This document shows, one piece after another, positions 7,691-10,091 of a stretch of 10,091 bases of DNA. Under the pieces are notes generated by a model. It was not told where the DNA came from, ran no database searches, and saw only the letters and a program-made list of their open reading frames with translations. The translations under genes were made by a program, and so were the position numbers. The DNA lies in assembly GCA_902783235.1 (NCBI GenBank), contig CACZQG010000112.1, positions 1 to 10,091 on the forward strand. The letters are read 5' to 3'. Position 1 is the stretch's first letter. Every line of letters begins with the position of its first letter. The DNA is from an uncultured Ruminococcus sp. GTDB lineage: Bacteria; Bacillota; Clostridia; Oscillospirales; Ruminococcaceae.

Positions 7691-7736
7691 AGTAAACGCC
7701 CGGAATTTTGCCGTTTACTTCAACAGGTTTTATATT
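7691..7736 (+). promoter_or_regulatory. Probable acpP promoter overlapped by an inverted repeat
   Basis: TTGCCG (7708-7713), a 17-bp spacer and TATATT (7731-7736) form a plausible vegetative promoter before acpP. AGTAAACG (7691-7698) and CGTTTACT (7712-7719) are a perfect 8-bp inverted repeat whose right arm starts within the -35 box. It may be an operator or an RNA hairpin at the end of the accA transcript; no T-tract follows, so terminator function is unlikely. A small GGTG/CACC stem (7737-7749) would lie at the start of the acpP leader. A separate promoter would fit the high demand for ACP relative to the enzymes (inference). Confidence 0.42.
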
Positions 7737-7794
7737 GGTGAAAAACACCTTTATATACAAAACAAACAAAAAAACATTTACGGAGGTTACTCAA

Positions 7795-8022
7795 ATGGTA
7801 TTTGACAAGGTTAAAGGTCTTATTGTTGACCAGCTTGATGCGGAAGAAGACAAGGTAACAGAAAATGCATCCATCACAGATGATCTGGGAGCAGATTCAT
7901 TGGATGTAGTTGACCTGGTTATGTCCATTGAAGAAGAATTCGATATGGAGATCCCCGATGAAGCTGTTGAAAAGATCAAGACTGTAGGCGACATCGTTAA
8001 GTATATCGAAAGCAACCAGTAA
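7795..8022 (+). CDS. acpP: Acyl carrier protein
   Basis: AcpP carries acyl intermediates on a 4'-phosphopantetheine arm between the enzymes of fatty acid synthesis. From the ATG at 7795 it has 75 aa, the usual length. The attachment serine is Ser35 in [15 protein letters not shown], and the protein is strongly acidic with the four-helix ACP pattern (helix II from about residue 35, [11 protein letters not shown], then [13 protein letters not shown]). The open frame extends back to 7708, but those residues are unlike ACP, and CGGAGGT (7781-7787) sits 7-8 nt before 7795, which decides the start. In related clusters acpP usually lies near fabH or fabK; here it is last, with its own likely promoter and a strong terminator behind it. 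Confidence 0.96.
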   Translation: MVFDKVKGLIVDQLDAEEDKVTENASITDDLGADSLDVVDLVMSIEEEFDMEIPDEAVEKIKTVGDIVKYIESNQ

Positions 8023-8026
8023 AAGC

Positions 8027-8061
8027 AATGCCCCTTCCTCTGTGGAAGGGGTCATTTTTTT
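8027..8061 (+). terminator. Rho-independent terminator after acpP
   Basis: CCCCTTCC (8031-8038) and GGAAGGGG (8044-8051) form a perfect GC-rich 8-bp stem with a 5-nt loop, followed by TCATTTTTTT. AATG and CATT extend the stem with one bulge. It lies 4-5 nt after the acpP stop and ends the fatty-acid transcript. Confidence 0.93.
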
Positions 8062-8089
8062 ATCTCTAAAGAAAATACCTGATAAAAAG

Positions 8090-8148
8090 GATCGAAAAGG
8101 TCGCTTTTCGAGAAAAGCTCTGCAAAAGCTTTTTGTTTCGCTCATACG
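8090..8148 (-). repeat. Dispersed two-hairpin element, inverted copy C
   Basis: Read on the minus strand this matches copy A through the AAAAGCT, AGCTTTT and GAAAAGC arms with one change (GCAG for GCGG in the loop). It also carries an outer extension: on the plus strand TCGAAAAG (8092-8099) and CTTTTCGA (8104-8111) form a perfect 8-bp stem with loop GTCG, a third alternative fold. It lies between the acpP terminator and the 3' end of the minus-strand dockerin gene, so it is downstream of genes on both sides, unlike copies A and B. Confidence 0.7.
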
Positions 8149-8208
8149 TTGACCGATACGGCAATTATAAGCACGAAGAGCTGCTGAAATGATAAAACAA
8201 TAAAATAA

Positions 8209-9324
8209 TTAATGTAATTTACCAAGCTGATTTTCGATAAGTGCTGAGGTGTCAACTCCGTTTACCTCACCGTCGTCATTCATGTCGGCATTTGCAAAGG
8301 CTATTTCATTTGCAAGAGGGTACGCTTCATTACTAAGGTTGTATTTAGCAACTGTTGTAAGGTCTGCAATATCAACTATGCCGCTAAGGTCTGCATCGCC
8401 TTTGAGGGTTGCTTTTGCAGGTGCATCCTCTTCCGAAAGCAGATATATCGGTTCACCGATCTCGGCACCGCCTGCTGTTTCGGGAATAGACATATTCGTT
8501 ATCATTCCGCAGCCCTTGTATACCTTTATTGCCGCCTCCAGCCTGTCCTTGAATGTCTTGACGTTATCATTTGTTACTACATAGTATTCATCGACGAAAA
8601 GCGGCTCGCTGTCAGTATCCTCACCCGAATAATAGTCGTCATCATAAAGGTAGCTGTATTTTGTTTCAACGCGGTAGTCGGGCATTTCTTTCTCCACAAA
8701 TTCAGTCAGCTTTTCCTTTCCGCCCTTATAAGCGTTCAGTCCATAGCAGCAATCCACCTCCATCATGGTGCGAAGGCTGCCGGATGGGTAGTAATAGGAA
8801 ACTATGCCTGTTTCCCGAAGCTTTTCCATAAGAACATCGGAAAGCTCACGAAATTTCTCAATTGTGTCACCATGATTGAACATACCGTAAAAATAAGGAA
8901 GATCATGATTCCACTGAACATGATTCCACTGAGCATCATTATATACTATCTTATACTTTTCGGACAACTCTTTTATTATAGGCTCTATTTTTTCCTGTGC
9001 CGTATCAATGTCAACGCCGTCCCTGATAAAGAAACGTATCTGATCATCGTTAATTATAGATACATCAAAAAATGTGCGTATGCTCTCTTCGGTATAGTCG
9101 GGGTGGACACTTACAAAAACTCCATCATAGTTTTTGTAGCCTTCTCCCTTTGCCGCCCAGCTGAACAATCCTTCGTCATCGAACTTTTCGTATGTTATGC
9201 CGTTTACGGACGGCGGTGCATCTATCGGCATCGGCAAATTCCATATAGCCGATACATTTACAGATAAAATGCTCATCATTCCGGCAGCAGCGACCGCTGC
9301 CAATTTCTTTTTTAATCTGATCAT
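8209..9324 (-). CDS. Secreted dockerin-containing protein of unknown function
   Basis: The 371-aa product starts with MIRLKKKLAAVAAAGMMSIL, a signal peptide likely cut after VSA (about residue 26). The start at 9324 is fixed by GGAGGT on the minus strand (plus positions 9332-9337); an upstream start at 9399 would put that site inside the gene. Residues 305-371 are a type I dockerin with two calcium loops: Asp310, Asp312, Ser314, Asp318 and Asp321; then Asp347, Asn349, Asp351, Asn355 and Asp358. Dockerins bind cohesins and anchor proteins to cellulosomes or the cell surface. The body (about 27-300) is not a recognised glycosidase, esterase or lyase domain; it contains at least three stretches shaped as an aromatic beta strand, a charged helix and a beta strand (near 97-128, 144-179 and 246-279). 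An acidic Tyr/Asp patch lies at 224-240. A scaffold-associated binding or structural role is possible but unproven. Confidence 0.9.
   Translation of the reverse strand: MIRLKKKLAAVAAAGMMSILSVNVSAIWNLPMPIDAPPSVNGITYEKFDDEGLFSWAAKGEGYKNYDGVFVSVHPDYTEESIRTFFDVSIINDDQIRFFIRDGVDIDTAQEKIEPIIKELSEKYKIVYNDAQWNHVQWNHDLPYFYGMFNHGDTIEKFRELSDVLMEKLRETGIVSYYYPSGSLRTMMEVDCCYGLNAYKGGKEKLTEFVEKEMPDYRVETKYSYLYDDDYYSGEDTDSEPLFVDEYYVVTNDNVKTFKDRLEAAIKVYKGCGMITNMSIPETAGGAEIGEPIYLLSEEDAPAKATLKGDADLSGIVDIADLTTVAKYNLSNEAYPLANEIAFANADMNDDGEVNGVDTSALIENQLGKLH
8904..8933 (-). repeat. 15-bp tandem duplication inside the dockerin gene
   Basis: CATGATTCCACTGA occurs at 8904-8917 and again at 8919-8932, with a period of 15 bp and 14 of 15 positions identical. 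It keeps the frame and produces a doubled five-residue motif, QWNHVQWNH, at about residues 132-140. It looks like a recent slippage event. Confidence 0.85.
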
Positions 9325-9365
9325 AATAATTACCTCCATGATCTTTGTTATAATTTCATCTGTTC

Positions 9366-9407
9366 TTTTTTCCATATATAGCCCTAAGACTTTGTACATG
9401 GAAAAAA
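9366..9407 (-). promoter_or_regulatory. 10-bp inverted repeat upstream of the dockerin gene
   Basis: TTTTTTCCAT (9366-9375) and ATGGAAAAAA (9398-9407) are perfect inverted repeats separated by 22 nt, in the 93-nt gap between the two minus-strand genes. A TATATA (9375-9380) adjoins one arm and could be a -10 box for the dockerin gene, but no convincing -35 is seen. It may be an operator or a leader hairpin. Confidence 0.35.
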
Positions 9408-9417
9408 TATAAACTGT

Positions 9418-10091
9418 TTAATCGTCCAGAACCGCATATACCGCAGCGTCCCTTTCGGGGATCAGAACGATCTTTTCGGTGCCCTCACTGTTTAGCCAGT
9501 ATTCGGTAAAGCTATGCTCACCCTCGCAGACAAAATCGGGGTAGGGCTGTATCTCCTCTAACGCCCGTTTCATTTTGCCGTAATCGTATCCCGAATAAAG
9601 AACATTCGGGTCGTGTAAGATCTCCATAAATCCATCGTAGGTAAGCCTTTGAGCATATGAGGGTATCTCACCGAGAATGACGGCTCTTTGTCTTGGATAC
9701 CTTCCGCCGCTTCGTGCTTCTGCTTGTTCCACTTCCTCTAATGCAGCATCGTCAGGGAAAGAGGCTTCTATTTCGTCTTTTCTGCTGTATATAAACTCCG
9801 CATACGACTTGTCAAGCAGCGAGTCGTAATCAAAAGCCATCTCCGCCGAAAATATTATACTGTATTCCTTTACGGTCTTTCTTGCGGGCGATAGGGTGAT
9901 CGTGGTGACAGCAGCTGTTGTTGCCGCCGTGGTGATCTCGGGTATCGGGGCATCGGTACTCTGCTCACTCACGAAAGTAGTATGTGCTGTCGTCTCTACA
10001 GTAGTAGTCCGCTTTGAAGTCTGCTCTGCGGTCGTCACAGTCGAAACCTTTTCTGTCACCTTATGACTTACTGTTGTATGTACCGTCTTGC
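9418..10091 (-). CDS. Secreted or surface protein with Thr-rich linker, 5'-truncated by window
   Basis: I do not recognise this protein. The minus-strand frame is open to the window edge, so the start lies beyond 10091; the internal GTG at 10059 is not a convincing start because the same Thr-rich composition continues upstream of it. At least 224 residues are visible. The first 80 or so are a Thr/Ala/Val-rich linker (for example TTAATTAAVTT), typical of extracellular proteins of ruminococci, where such linkers connect a membrane anchor or signal peptide to a folded domain. The remaining 130 or so residues, from KEYSIIFSAEMAFDYDSLL to the end, form a small charged domain without cysteine pairs or known catalytic motifs; one cysteine is visible in FVCEGEHSF. 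The gene lies 93 nt upstream of the dockerin gene on the same strand and could be co-expressed with it. Confidence 0.72.
   Translation of the reverse strand, partial: KTVHTTVSHKVTEKVSTVTTAEQTSKRTTTVETTAHTTFVSEQSTDAPIPEITTAATTAAVTTITLSPARKTVKEYSIIFSAEMAFDYDSLLDKSYAEFIYSRKDEIEASFPDDAALEEVEQAEARSGGRYPRQRAVILGEIPSYAQRLTYDGFMEILHDPNVLYSGYDYGKMKRALEEIQPYPDFVCEGEHSFTEYWLNSEGTEKIVLIPERDAAVYAVLDD

Noticed and set aside
7708..7794. N-terminal extension of acpP from the ATG at 7708
   Set aside because: It overlaps the probable promoter and the CGGAGGT ribosome site; ACPs begin where the 7795 start places them.
9325..9399. Upstream start for the dockerin protein at 9399
   Set aside because: It would place 25 residues before a clear signal peptide and translate through the GGAGGT site.
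9590..9610. Hairpin CCCGAAT/ATTCGGG with a 7-nt loop
   Set aside because: It lies within the coding sequence of the Thr-rich-linker protein and has no T-tract; probably chance.

Overview
The window is a chromosomal segment of an anaerobic Firmicute, most likely a Ruminococcus-type cellulolytic bacterium (Oscillospiraceae). The fatty-acid genes are of the clostridial/streptococcal FabK type. Ribosome binding sites are strong and GGAG-like, base composition looks to be in the mid-40s % GC by eye, and the right end carries a secreted protein with a two-loop type I dockerin. That last feature points to R. flavefaciens-like or R. albus-like species, but the species cannot be fixed from the sequence alone.

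Positions 105-8022 (+ strand) hold most of a type II fatty acid synthesis locus: fabK and fabG; then a 353-nt gap filled by a 102-nt tandem repeat; then fabF, accB and fabZ; a 164-nt gap; accC; a 148-nt gap; accD and accA; a 109-nt gap; and acpP, closed by a strong intrinsic terminator at 8027-8061. AccA/AccB/AccC/AccD make malonyl-CoA, AcpP carries the chain, FabF condenses, FabG reduces the ketone, FabZ dehydrates and FabK reduces the enoyl group. The malonyl transferase FabD, usually between fabK and fabG in this gene order, is missing; FabH is also not in the window.

The most unusual content is non-coding. A dispersed element of about 50-60 nt occurs before fabF (2050-2100), before accD (5889-5946) and, inverted, after acpP (8090-8148). 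A 17-nt fragment matching the end of the inverted copy lies before accC. The element can fold into two mutually exclusive hairpins that share a middle arm, and substitutions between copies preserve pairing. The copy before fabF ends a tandem array of three 102-nt units. Each of the four long gaps in the locus thus contains repeat-derived or inverted-repeat sequence, dividing it into fabK-fabG / fabF-accB-fabZ / accC / accD-accA / acpP.

Positions 8209-10091 (- strand) hold two genes for secreted or surface proteins of unknown function, pointing towards the fatty-acid locus. The first has a signal peptide, an unrecognised body with beta-alpha-beta-like repeats, and a C-terminal dockerin. The second is cut by the window edge and shows a Thr-rich linker followed by an unrecognised C-terminal domain.
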